Positions 36,205-46,149 of a stretch of 64,000 bases of DNA are shown here, piece by piece (the stretch's first letter is position 1; each line of letters starts with the position of its first letter). Source of the stretch: Bathymodiolus brooksi (Eukaryota > Mollusca > Bivalvia > Mytilida > Modiolidae); NCBI GenBank assembly GCA_963680875.1, contig OY804584.1:94508031-94572030 (forward strand), read 5' to 3'. The notes below the pieces were generated by a model that had not been told where the DNA came from, made no database searches, and saw nothing but the letters and a program-made list of their open reading frames with translations. The translations under genes were made by a program, and so were the position numbers.

Positions 36205-37524
36205 ATGAAACAGACATTCTCCAGCACGTTGGTCTTCTTTGTACTTTCGTTGTGCCTAATGATCCAGTATTGTGGTAAGAGTTTACATTATCATAACCCC
36301 TTTATGTATTGGGTTCCGGGTCCAATATTAAAACACACATTTCAGTAGTTTTTCAACGGTTGTTTTATTATATACATTTATTGCATGCTGGTGAGAGAAA
36401 TATGAAAATTTATTCACCCAAGAGTATCACATTCCCCGAGGGCAACGCCCGAGTGGAATATGATACTCGTGGGTGAATAAATTTTCATATTTCCTGAACC
36501 CGTATGCTATAAATGTTTTATTATACTGAATGAAACCAAGAAAACACATCCATGTAAAATACTGCTGGCAAACATATTTTAAGTCCATTGGAACGTTGTT
36601 TCAGATATTTAAAAACCACATTGTAACGGTCGCCTTCAAATGATGCGTTCCGAGTGCCTCTGACGTTTTCCTGTCAAAGAACGATAACTCTGGTGGAAAA
36701 TCCGCGAGGCTTCTGAAGTGGTGGAATATGATTTTTATTTCACGGAATATGATTTTTGTCCTGTGTGATCACGTGTTCTGATTTTTACCCATTATCCAAT
36801 CAATTTAATCTATTGATGGTAATTAATATATGAGGTATAATAATTATTATTATTCATTATGATACAACTAACGACTTTTCGTTAGTAGCCAAGACACAAG
36901 ATCATGTACCGAATATTCGATAAGTGGACATAATTGTTCGTCTAAAAAAGACTTACTTAAGCCACCCTTGAGACATTCACGAACTATTTACTCCTCGTCT
37001 TTCATTTTCCCTCCATGTAAGAGACAATAACGGAACAGGCACTCCTCGTCTTTCATTTGTCCAGCGACCTGCCGCATGTCTCTGGCAAACTTTATCACAT
37101 AATGTTGTATCGAGAACACCTCGTCATAAACATGATTCGAACTCACGATTTTAGTGGTGCCAGACACTGATTGCACAGGTAGTTGTAAATCCAACTACCA
37201 TGCGATCACGACCATGACGGCCACTGATAATGTATACATCTAACTTCTTTAATATTATTATCATTAAAATATGAAACAAATGTAGTCATTCTTGAATAAA
37301 TTTGCATAAACAACTATTTTTTAGGTTCTATGTATACAGTTGCGTCTGATACGACAACTGAAGAAGCAACTACATCGATGACTGATGAATCGACAACTAC
37401 GTTTACGATCACTACTGTGACATCCAACAATTCGGCAAATGCAATACCTCTAATAAATATAATGAAAATTAATATGATTATGATCAGTTTTGGGACTGTT
37501 ACATGCAAGCTTTTTATGTCATAG
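36205..37524 (+). CDS. Small secreted, Thr/Ser-rich, possibly GPI-anchored protein (two exons)
   Basis: Exon 1 (36205-36274) starts at an ATG right after a splice acceptor and ends at a donor (TGTG|GTAAGA). Exon 2 (37325-37524) follows an acceptor (TTTTTTAG) in compatible phase and ends with TAG. The product is about 89 residues. Residues 1-24 form a typical signal peptide with a hydrophobic core ([12 protein letters not shown]). Residues 28-60 are Thr/Ser/Glu-rich ([20 protein letters not shown]) with an N-glycosylation site (NNS), suggesting dense O-glycosylation. The C-terminus ([15 protein letters not shown]) is hydrophobic, as in GPI-anchored proteins, though it could be a membrane anchor. 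The intron holds a foldback and a SINE. It reads without lesions and lies outside the duplicated blocks. No family is recognised; a mucin-like surface role is inference. Confidence 0.55.
36360..36532. mobile_element. Foldback element 1 (in intron of the secreted-protein gene)
   Basis: Arms of about 75 bases pair across a GC-rich apex CCCCGAGGGCAACGCCCGAG. The inner stem is AAATATGAAAATTTATTCAC and its complement. The outer stem (ATACATTTATTGCATGC) is more diverged. No coding content. Confidence 0.75.
37062..37222 (-). mobile_element. SINE, head half
   Basis: The tRNA-like head and first part of the common SINE on the minus strand (GATTCGAACTCACGA at 37134, GTAAATCCAACTACCATGCG). The tail is missing. 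It lies in the intron of the secreted-protein gene, next to a duplicated ACTCCTCGTCTTTCATT string (36991, 37041). Confidence 0.7.
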
Positions 37525-38715
37525 AAAAATCATTGTTATTAGATACTCCATAATGTTTTGCGTTTTAATTTTGTTTTTTTTTTCATATTTTCACTTGTGT
37601 TAAAGATATTTCTTTTAGGAGATTATAATTGTTTAAATGTTACCTAATAAGTATCAAAGACATAAATTTTAAATAAAATGTATAAGTAATTAATAATTAA
37701 ACGAAACGAATTGATAAGGAAATGTTCGGTATTCCAAAAAAACGAGCAGACGACATTTATACAAGAGGCTAATACAGCAGACGACGTTCATTTTGACTGT
37801 GAAATCACATATCATAATTCTAAGTTAGCTGCTGCGTGCTGGACTACCACGGTACACCCATCGCTGGTATGATATATACGGTGTTACCTAAACTTGCTAG
37901 AATTAAGTTTATGATGTAGAGTATCACACATTTGCTTACCTCAAACGGACAATAAAAATAAATTAACTACAATATACAGAATTCATCGAATCTGTAAATT
38001 GTTATTTCTAGTTTTTACTCGATTAAAATTGTGTCAGTTCTGTTTATCTTTGTTATTCTTGTTGATTGATTTATTGATTGATTGGTTGAATTAACTAATA
38101 AAAATGTTTGAAAATATTAAAGGGGGTAATCTAAAGCCGTAAATCGAATAAGAGAGACAATACATTGGCCAAAAGTAAAAAGGGTCAAAAAGGTCAAACA
38201 CTGATCAACAAAGCATTACACAGAGAACTAAAAATCGTGCAGCACGAACCCACTAAAACCCGGATGTGAACTCAGGTGCTCCGGAAGGTTAAGAAGTTCC
38301 TGCTCCACTAATGGCGCCCGACGTGTTACTCTAGTTACGGTGATGGCATGGATGAGGAAAGGAATGGATTGTGATAATGACAAGCGGAACATATCCGTGG
38401 TCATTTGTTACACATATATTTCGTAACGGTTGACCAAGTCATGGTGGGGACAGCAAACCTTTCGAAGTGATGACTTCAACTTAAACACTAGGGACCCTTG
38501 GTACAGTAGCTTACTTGAAAGCAACAATCATCTGTCCATCTGTCAAGGAAATCATGAATGGAACCACAAGCTCTGGAATTTCCTATCAGTTGAGAGATAT
38601 ATAGGTCATATACAAGTGTTGCGAACCATTAAATCACTGTGGCGGTTATTTGAATATAATAATTACACAAAAAAACGTACCGGTCGAGCATGCCAAATAT
38701 GCTTTGTGGTTCTTA
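37525..38715. other. Non-coding stretch
   Basis: AT-rich with a TTGATTGATT microsatellite near 38065. No gene supported. The frame at 38430-38738 shows no family resemblance, no plausible splice context and ends in SINE sequence. Confidence 0.5.
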
Positions 38716-38717
38716 AG

Positions 38718-39012
38718 GCTATAGCTATTGATGTTTAGCGCCACTTACAACACTACATATATTTCTGTTATATCATAGTGGATAGTTTATCGTTTGATTG
38801 AACCATAGTGCCACAATAAAACCACTGATCTGTCGCAAGTCACTGACAAAAACAACCTACCTGATACAAATCACTGACAAAAGCAAATCATCTGCCGCAA
38901 GTCACCGACGAAAACAACCCACCTGCCTCAAGGCACCGACACAAACAATCCACCTGCCACAAGTCACTGTCATACTTCATAAAATAAAGTTGCATCGAGT
39001 ACACCTAATTGT
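38718..39012 (-). mobile_element. SINE with expanded middle region
   Basis: The tail (GATGTTTAGCGCCACTTACA) and body of the common SINE, but the segment CTGTCGCAAGTCACTGACAA is repeated about five times with variation (38830-38970). This looks like local tandem amplification inside a SINE. Confidence 0.65.
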
Positions 39013-39035
39013 GATATACACTTATAATAGAGATA

Positions 39036-39196
39036 TAGGGTCTAACACCGGGAGAGGTGCAAGATAGTAAAATCTGTGACACCCGAGGGTAAGATTTAAA
39101 TCGTATCGGACGAGGCTTGTCCGAGTTCAATACGATTTAAATCTTACCCGAGGGTGTTACAGATTTTACTATCTTGCACCTTTTACGGTGTTTGAC
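39036..39196. mobile_element. Foldback element 2
   Basis: Long near-perfect inverted arms: AGGTGCAAGATAGTAAAATC on the left, its complement ending TATCTTGCACC at 39180. The apex is GGACGAGGCTTGTCCGAG. ACCCGAGGGT is found in both arms. A diverged piece of one arm recurs at 39392-39425. Confidence 0.8.
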
Positions 39197-39572
39197 TCTT
39201 TTTCTCACCCCTTTCTACCGTGTCAATGTTTGTTTGCTTGTTGTGTAGTTTGGTGCATTAATTTGCGAACCGTATCACACCCACAGGACCAAAATGCCAC
39301 ATAATAAAATAAAACAAGATTTTCATTTTACAACTTTAAAGAGGTTCAAAATAATAAAGTTAACAAACGTGTGATAGATTCTACAATAACAAACTCTTGC
39401 ACCTTTTACGATGTTTGCCTCTTTTTTCAATATTTGTTTACGTTGAGAAAATATAGAGTACTCTCTCTTGTTATGTAACTAACGTAAATAAAAACAATTA
39501 CCTCCCTTTGACCAACGTCAAATAATTTTTTGTACAGGCATTTATCGCTGTTGTAGTAGCATTTATAATATC

Positions 39573-40323
39573 AGGGGCGGATTTAGAGGGGGCGTGCGGG
39601 GCGTGCGCCCCCTAAAATTCGCAAAGCATATGTTATACAACGTTAATTAAGCAGTTCAACAAACAACTTTTTCATGATTGGTTAACTCATGACCTGTAGT
39701 AAAATATTCCTAAACATTGTAAATACACGTTGGGTGTGTTCGTTGATTCATATATGGATTCGCCGACAATTTCCGCTTTTGTTTGTCTATAAACAAGAAC
39801 GGTCGAATCATATGTTTTCAATGAATGAATCAAATGACGAAAAGAAAAGCTCCATCCGACGGGCAGTATTAACTATAACCACCCGAAAGGACAAGCACCG
39901 AAAGTACAGACCAATTAGTGAAATGAGGAATGCGTTAAAACTAAACCAATAGTTCTTTGAAGAGTTAAAATATCGTGATCGATCAGTCATGAGTCGAACA
40001 ATTCGCATCACGGTTGTTCCAAAAAAGTTTTACTTTAGGTTCTTATAATCTGACAAAAATATACTGTTAACAATTATCCGACAAAATTAAGACTCAAAAT
40101 CAAGTTTCTTTGGTCTGATAAAAATGGTGTGGTTGGTTCAAAATTGCCGTTCAAATAAATGTCTGTAATTCCTAAGAACCCCAGAGCTTCAGGGGGGCTT
40201 TCCCCCCCTGGGCCCCCTACCAGGGTTCTACCCTGGACCAGATGGGGACCTTAAGCGGTCCCCAGACCCCTCGCCTACTCACGCCCCCCCCCCCCCTAAC
40301 CACAAATCCTGGATCCGCCCCCG
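39573..40323. mobile_element. hAT-like non-autonomous remnant (CAGGGGCGGAT ends)
   Basis: Left end CAGGGGCGGATTTAGAGGGG and right end ATCCTGGATCCGCCCCCG are imperfect inverted repeats with a GC-rich skirt (GGGCGTGCGGGGCGTGCG / CACGCCCCCCC). The interior is AT-rich and lacks a supported gene. End sequences resemble non-autonomous hAT elements I know from marine invertebrates. I cannot define a clean target duplication. Confidence 0.6.
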
Positions 40324-40859
40324 AATATATTCATCAATAAAATACATACATTGTATTTTATTGTATTTTATTGTGAAATACATTTAAAATACTGTCAAGA
40401 CATTAAATCGACAATTCAATTCAACAATGGAAAACAATTTTGCGGGAAAAACGGCGTGTAGCTTTCATACCCTGGAGCAGGGGTAAGATAGAAAAATCGT
40501 TTTCACCTAAACTAACGGACTACTTTATCCAAGGGGTGAGAAATGTTAATATAACATCCAAACTATCGCGGGCAACGGCGGGTTCTTTTGTAGAAGTGAT
40601 TATATAATGCTTAATGATATAGTTGAAGCAGTAGAATGAACAATGGGCTTTCGTGAACAGGCCATTGATTGCTTGATCATCGGACCGAATTTCATTTTTC
40701 TGACGCAAACATTATCTTAATGTAATATATCTGCATGATCAAAATCAAATTTAGCTATACTTAGCTGTGCATGTATTGTCTTATTCTTACTGGAATCAGA
40801 CATTGATAAATAATGAAAACTTATTCTTAGCTTCTTGGGATTGGAAGGGTTATTGTTAG

Positions 40860-41045
40860 TATTATGGTGTTTAACGTCACTTTCTCCGTCGTGCGCACTA
40901 AATTTAATGCCTACGTTTTTATTTCAACAGTATTTCTGTTATATCGAACTCACAACATGTGTACTATCACATCAGTACGATAGCCACTGCTTGCACAGGT
41001 AGCTGTAAATCCAACTACAATACGATCATGACCTGCACGACGGTC
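40860..41045 (-). mobile_element. SINE, degenerate copy
   Basis: Minus-strand copy: GGTGTTTAACGTCACTTTC tail, ATTTCTGTTATATCGAA, then head sequence GTAAATCCAACTACAATACG. The middle is deleted, and CTCCGTCGTGCGCACTAAAT has been inserted in the tail. Confidence 0.6.
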
Positions 41046-41349
41046 TCCGCTTGAGATTGAGACAACCTGATTAAAAATAATATTAGTTGCGTCTTTTGGG
41101 GATTTGAAGCAACATTTCATAAACATTAATCTTAGTCTTGTCTTCTTGATCTTTGATTAACATCAACATTATTCTTCTATTCTTTGAATTGAAACCATAT
41201 TTTGATAAGCAATGTCCTGAGTCTTGTATTATCTGTATTGAAACTACAACAATCGTCCGTCTTGTCATCCTGTCAAAGCTGTATAAAGAGGTCATCTTTT
41301 GGACAAAGATAAAGTGGCATTATAAGACAGGTGACCTCTTAATATAAAT

Positions 41350-41484
41350 ATACTGCCCTTGGATGAAGGTGTTAGGGTAGATTAACACACGAGGGGAAAA
41401 ATTATCACCCGAGACGAAGTCGAGGGTGATAATTTTTTCACAGAGTGTGTTAATCACCCTAACACTTTCATCCAAGGGCAGTAT
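41350..41484. mobile_element. Foldback element 3
   Basis: Arms ATACTGCCCTTGGATGAAGG and its complement (41460-41484) surround an inner stem AAAAATTATCACCCGAG / CGAGGGTGATAATTTTTT with apex ACGAAG. Same layout as the foldbacks at 36360 and 39036. Confidence 0.8.
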
Positions 41485-42405
41485 GTTTTTTTATTATACT
41501 GAATGCCTAATGATTCAAGTGTGCATTATGTTATTAGAAGGACAATTGCTAAAAAAATAAAAAGTCATAAAGTAAGATAGTTTACTTACATTAAAGCCCC
41601 ACTGGCTAAGATACGACCGTTTTTTTAATGAGCTGCATTCTCCAAACAATGTACTATACATGCTTTATATTTAATAAAATAATGTTTTAACTCATTTTCG
41701 TGTTGATATATGTGAGAAAGAATGGGTGAGAGAACGATATTTGTTGACGAATTCCAGGATGCTGCATCAAAAGATGGTGACAGATTAATTATCGGCAAAT
41801 TTACGGAGTCTGTCGAATGATCCAATCGTAACTAGTCGGCCGTATACGATTGCCGAATGATCGTGTTGTTCCCACTATAAATAAACAGCGATGGAAGAGG
41901 TAAGCACATGTACTCTTTTCTCACTATATTATTCTTTTATTTCAAATGTTTTTCCGATAAAAAGTGGTCATTTCGCATGGTTTTAAAACAGAAAAGTACG
42001 TTAGTAATTTGTGCATAGCTCGAGAGAGGAGAAATAAAGTTAATTGTAAAAAAAAAACGTATTTTGACAAAATTGGGGTACGATAAGGGAAATACCAAGT
42101 GAACAATAAATATGTTGTATTCGTAAAAAAATTCTGAATGAATCCGCATTATTCAGTAAATAATGTTCGCAAATTAAATATTTTAGGATTTTATCTTTAT
42201 TATATTTGCTATCAGTATGAAGAACTTGCAAAGTGTAACCGTCCTAACGGAAATCGTACCGTTTAGGCTCTTTCATTTCTCTGTTAGCCCTCTAAATTCT
42301 TTGATTTTCTGTTTTCTAAATGTTTTGATTCTAAGTGTATCGAGGTTACATAAATTGTCGAAGTTACCCTATACAACAATAAATTTTACTGTAATTTCTG
42401 TACTA

Positions 42406-42815
42406 CAGTCATCTGTCAAAAGTATTGGGAAATGTAAAAAAAAAAAATCCCTGCATAATCAACCAAAACAATATTTTTTGGGGGTTTATTTACTCATTAT
42501 GTTGTTATGAGTGATTTTTATTTGTATATAATTTAACACAACAAATTAAAATTGACTGATTTTTCTATATATTTCAACTAAAAATAAATCCTAAAAATTT
42601 AAATCATGGAAAAAGTATGTACAAATAAAAACCACTCATATAAACATAATGAACAAATAAACAAACAAAATATAGACAATTTTGAATGTTTGGTGTAAAA
42701 TTTGTTAAAATCTATCCAGAAATGACTTCACAATAATCTAAAAAAAAAATATGGTTTTGGTTGATTATATATGGATTTTATTTTGACATTTTCCAATACT
42801 TTTGACAGATGACTG
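42406..42815. mobile_element. 410-bp mariner-type MITE
   Basis: Inverted ends CAGTCATCTGTCAAAAGTAT and its complement ATACTTTTGACAGATGACTG, flanked by TA on both sides (42404-42405, 42816-42817). Internal arms also pair (ATAATCAACCAAAAC / GTTTTGGTTGATTAT). No coding capacity. TA target and end type fit Tc1/mariner. Confidence 0.85.
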
Positions 42816-43254
42816 TATTTTGTTTGGTCCTCATTTTTGGTTGCCATAAAAGATTGAATTAAAGATCTTTTGATTTATTCATACAAGATGATAAAAAAAT
42901 TCTATTTATTTTAGAATTCAGATCAATCACGCAGCCTTCATTTGTCTTCCAATTTATTGGAGCAAGAAAATGAAAGAAATCCAGATCCATCCTGCTCCTC
43001 AGCCTGGTCAACCTGACTGATGCACCTGCACCTATTGCAGGGAGATACTGGAGGGAGAGAAAGTGTGTTGCAAGGAGAACAGTGAGAGGTGCCACTCAAG
43101 AATGCTTGTAAATATTATTTTTTTCATATGTCTTTACTATTCTGTTGCATGATTTTATTTTTGACAGTTTTGTGGTTACACCAGTATTGACTTTGCCATC
43201 ACCATGTAATCTGTTGTTTGTATTCAACATACCATCTAATGTTTAAACAGGTAT

Positions 43255-43455
43255 TTACCATTTAAATAAAATGAGATATGGGTTAAACAACCAACAAATC
43301 ACACAAGAATAATCCTCGGAATTAAATAAAAGACAGGTTACCATACAGCCCTCAACAAGCAAAACCCACATCTCATGACAAACGGTTGATGGCCCCTCAA
43401 ATAAAGCATAACTGAGAAAGTATTCATCCAGCACCACAATATCGTTTTTCAAACT
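43255..43455 (-). repeat. Dispersed repeat with GTTGAGGGCTGTATGGTAAC
   Basis: Read on the minus strand it contains TGTGGGTTTTGCTTGTTGAG followed by GGCTGTATGGTAACCTGTC. The related copy is at 52395-52620 on the plus strand. I recall this family as abundant in mytilid bivalves, and it is one reason for the organism guess. Confidence 0.55.
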
Positions 43456-43914
43456 AGCTTATCTGAATGAATTGATGTATTACAACGGAAAACTATGGAT
43501 TGTTTCTCATCTATATTTTTCCCTTCTTTTCAGGATTTCTATACCATAGTTTTGGATGAACTTGTTTTGGAGGTTGTTGCTCGCCATAGAGATGATATTC
43601 TGGCACAACCTCCAGATCAAGATTACAACAGAGACAGAAGACACACTGCATACAGACAGTACATTTTGTGGCCACATGGCTATTTGGGAGCAGGAAACAG
43701 GCGTGTTGTACCAAGTTGCTGTGTATGGCGGATAAGGGCAAAATATCCAGACCCACTTGGACAGTATGTTGGCTTCATGCCTGGAAGACTCGGATAGATA
43801 ATCCAAAATAAAATTATTTTCTGTGCCAAATTTATTTACACACTTTGTTTGTTTACAATTTTGTACATCTGTTTTGCAGTGAAGGCAAGTAGTCAACAAC
43901 AGTATGAAGCAACA

Positions 43915-44910
43915 TTATTGATGTGATGGTTTCTCATTGACACTTCCCTCATATACACATGTATATCTTGTTATACATATATTAATAAAACTGCTGGATT
44001 TGTCAAATGCTTTTTTAGTGGAATATTTGCTGACAGCAATGCCCGACATATCAACTTCTGTCCTAAAACAAAAAAATATATATAACTGACATGTGTAGCT
44101 GTTACACAATAGCATGGCTTTGTAAATTACAAAAAAGGGTGCACTCGACTCGAAGCCACAAGTGATAAAGTTTACCAATTGCTTGCCCATGGTTGGTGGT
44201 TCTCTCTGGGTACTCCGGCTTCCTCCACCACTAAAACTGGTCGTCATGATATAGCTGAAAATATTGTAGAAAGTGGCGCTAAAACACCAAAATTCAAAAT
44301 CATGTTACACAATACTTGCATTTTACTTGAGTAAATCTCTATTTTATTCAATGTAATGAAATATTGTCAGATTTGTCAAAACTAAAGTGCAATTAAAAGC
44401 ATCATTCATGGTGTAAATATATAGATTACACAACAAGATCCTGTTGATTTATACCTTATTTTGTTAATACAAAGATGTATAATTATCTCCCACGAGCAAA
44501 GCTTTGTACTTAGCTAAATTTGGCATTATTGTTCAGGCCCTTAATTGTTCTCTCTGAGTCTCAGTCTTTCAACTGCTTTTTTTCTTCTTCAATTTTTCAA
44601 ATGTTTTCATTCTAGCTGTACGAAAGTGACATAAATTGTTTAAAATACCATAAACAGCAATACAATTTATATATACTTTCACTACTATGTTGTTTTATTA
44701 AACTTACATTCTACCAATCTCATGTTCTGATGCTGAAATCTCAGAAACATCTGCAACAGTAATGTTGGGCTTCTGATGGGCACGTTCTGGAGTGGACGTA
44801 AATGCAGCACATGCTGTATTATCAGACAATGGCACACTTGTGGCAAACACACTATCATCGTGTAATCTAAGTTGTTTTGCTGTTTGTGTCTCCTGAGTTT
44901 TCTCATCATA
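43915..44910 (-). pseudogene. Exons 2-3 of the element Y gene
   Basis: Exon 2 (44910-44708) lies between an acceptor (AATTTCAG) and a donor (GTAAGT) and reads YDEKTQETQTAKQLRLHDDS... Exon 3 (44062 to a TAA at 43917-43915) follows an acceptor (TTTTAG) in phase and reads TEVDMSGIAVSKYSTKKAFD... Phase fits exon 1 at 2224-2033 if element A is removed, giving a junction residue Cys before YDEK. No domain is recognised. The exon 3 end is uncertain, since the last residues look like untranslated sequence. Confidence 0.45.
44140..44292 (+). mobile_element. SINE copy on plus strand
   Basis: Contains TCTCTGGGTACTCCGGCTTC, then CTAAAACTGGTCGTCATGAT and AAAGTGGCGCTAAAACACC. Most of the tRNA-like head is absent or degenerate. 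It lies in the last intron of the element Y gene, antisense to it. Confidence 0.7.
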
Positions 44911-45489
44911 GCTGAAATTGACAATAGACTAGGAATATTGCAAAATTGTAAAATGACAAAAGTAATGAAGATCTGTGATAGATATATAGTGTGACTACTA
45001 GTACAGTTAGGGGCAGAAGCCCATTTCCGGGATGCCTTGATTGTGGAGCAAATACTTTAGTTTACACTAATTTGGGACTTACATTGTACTCTGTTGGTGA
45101 TTATATTCACAACAATATCCCCCCCCCCCCCCCCCAATGTTTGCCACAAAGGTTGTTAGAATATATACTTAATTAAAATACTTAAGAATTAAAGCAAAAT
45201 TCGATACAAAACACCAAAGAACTTTGTTTGCAATTTAGGACGCCGTATTAAAAGCGATAATTTGTATTTTAAAAAATCCCTTTAACTGGCCTCAATATTT
45301 TCGTCTCGATTTTACATTTGGTATTTGACAGGTTTTATCACCTATTTCGAAGTAAATAACATACATTTAAGATATAGATGATAAATAAATATATATTTCC
45401 TTCAATGTTTTCACCTACGGAATAAATTTATAACTTCTATTAGCCACAATGTACGATTTATTTTCATCGTTAAAATGTAAACATTGCAC

Positions 45490-45498
45490 TTACCAGTC
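45490..45498. repeat. Target-site duplication of element A (left side)
   Basis: TTACCAGTC immediately before the left tip, identical to 2029-2037 after the right tip. Joining the flanks restores a canonical splice donor of the element Y gene (GACTG|GTAAGTGC on the minus strand). Confidence 0.8.
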
Positions 45499-46149
45499 TA
45501 GTCCTATAATATATGACCTCGCATTTATAAAGTCTAATTTTAACGTTTTCATGCTGATTTTTTCATTTTTATTTTTTATTTAAATGCGAGGTCATATCGG
45601 AAATGTCAAAATATACGTAGCACTTTCCGCTGTCATTTCAAGTCGGGAGCAGATTCACAAGTTAACCCACTGCACACACCCCGAATCATGTAATTTACAC
45701 CCCGTAACAATAAAAATGAATAAATAATTAACTTACCTTATCTGTAGAATCGTTAATCCCATTAGAACTGACAATTACTTGTCCAAGGCGAACACATTCT
45801 CCTGCCGCCATAGTTTAAAATCAGTGTTAATTAAATCTACGGATTCTAGAAAAATATGTCACAAAACGAACTTTTTGTCCATTGTTTAGACTTTTTTAAT
45901 GTTTGCTAATAAAATGCAGGTAACGGACCCCTGTTTTTGGTAATAAACAGTATTCAAAGTATTATACTATCAATATAAAGTATTTTGTTTGTGGTAAGCG
46001 AGCTTCAGTCTTCCCTAAAGTATAATAGTGATTCATACAAATTATCCAGATCACGGTAAAATAAAAAGAAATCAGTCAGTTTTGCGGCTTTGATGAAATT
46101 GGGTTTTTTTTCTAGCTGCATGTATCTTCTCAAGCAAATAATGCACAAT
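45499..46149. repeat. Left terminal inverted repeat of element A
   Basis: Reverse complement of 1366-2028 with a low level of substitutions and small indels, showing the two ends belong to one element type. Carries the intact version of the outward mini-exon and the same inverted 17-bp motif near its tip. Confidence 0.88.
45737..45811 (-). other. Outward-facing mini-exon in left terminus of element A
   Basis: ATG at 45811-45809, 25 codons reading MAAGECVRLGQVIVSSNGIN..., ending at a strong donor (AAG|GTAAGT). It reads out of the element toward the exons of element Y. Its own frame would not be preserved on splicing to the acceptor at 44911 (it would reach TGA at once). It could be the first exon of an element-encoded or fused transcript, or an untranslated leader. 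Confidence 0.5.

Larger units (their letters stand above)
41891..43797 (+). pseudogene. P2X7 C-terminal (ballast) domain gene of element Y, three exons
   Basis: Exon 1 is MEE (41891-41899, donor GAG|GTAAGC). Exon 2 is 42915-43107 and exon 3 is 43534-43797, ending in TAG. Exon 2 carries the zinc-ligand region CTCTYCREILEGEKVCC...C. Exon 3 carries [32 protein letters not shown] and [11 protein letters not shown], matching the P2X7 ballast domain without any channel part. Exon 2 is broken: its first half (NSDQSRSLHLSSNL) is one base out of frame with the zinc region, and the codon before CTC is TGA (43017-43019) where the family usually has Trp. A TATAAATA lies at 41876. Intron 1 holds a MITE. 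It converges on the Y gene, with stops 117 bp apart. Confidence 0.7.
41591..45489. mobile_element. Left part of TTAA-flanked element Y
   Basis: Begins after TTAA (41591-41594) with AGCCCCACTGGCTA, whose inverted partner is at 2469-2482. It carries a P2X7-ballast gene from the left end and the R-I-x-I-G-D-Q gene from the right end, tail to tail, as in element X. It is interrupted at 45490-45498 by element A; the remainder is at 2038-2482. It also contains a mariner-type MITE and a SINE. Confidence 0.6.

Noticed and set aside
37314..37508. Minus-strand frame opposite exon 2 of the secreted protein
   Set aside because: Mirror of the Thr-rich codons (ACT/ACA read as Val/Cys-rich on the other strand); the plus strand has the signal peptide and splice sites.
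39689..39952. 87-residue plus-strand frame
   Set aside because: Lies inside the hAT-like remnant, no domain, no splice context, opposing frame of similar length.
43495..43797. P2X7 receptor gene
   Set aside because: Only the C-terminal ballast domain is present; no P2X channel exons with two membrane segments or the cysteine-rich ectodomain are found nearby.
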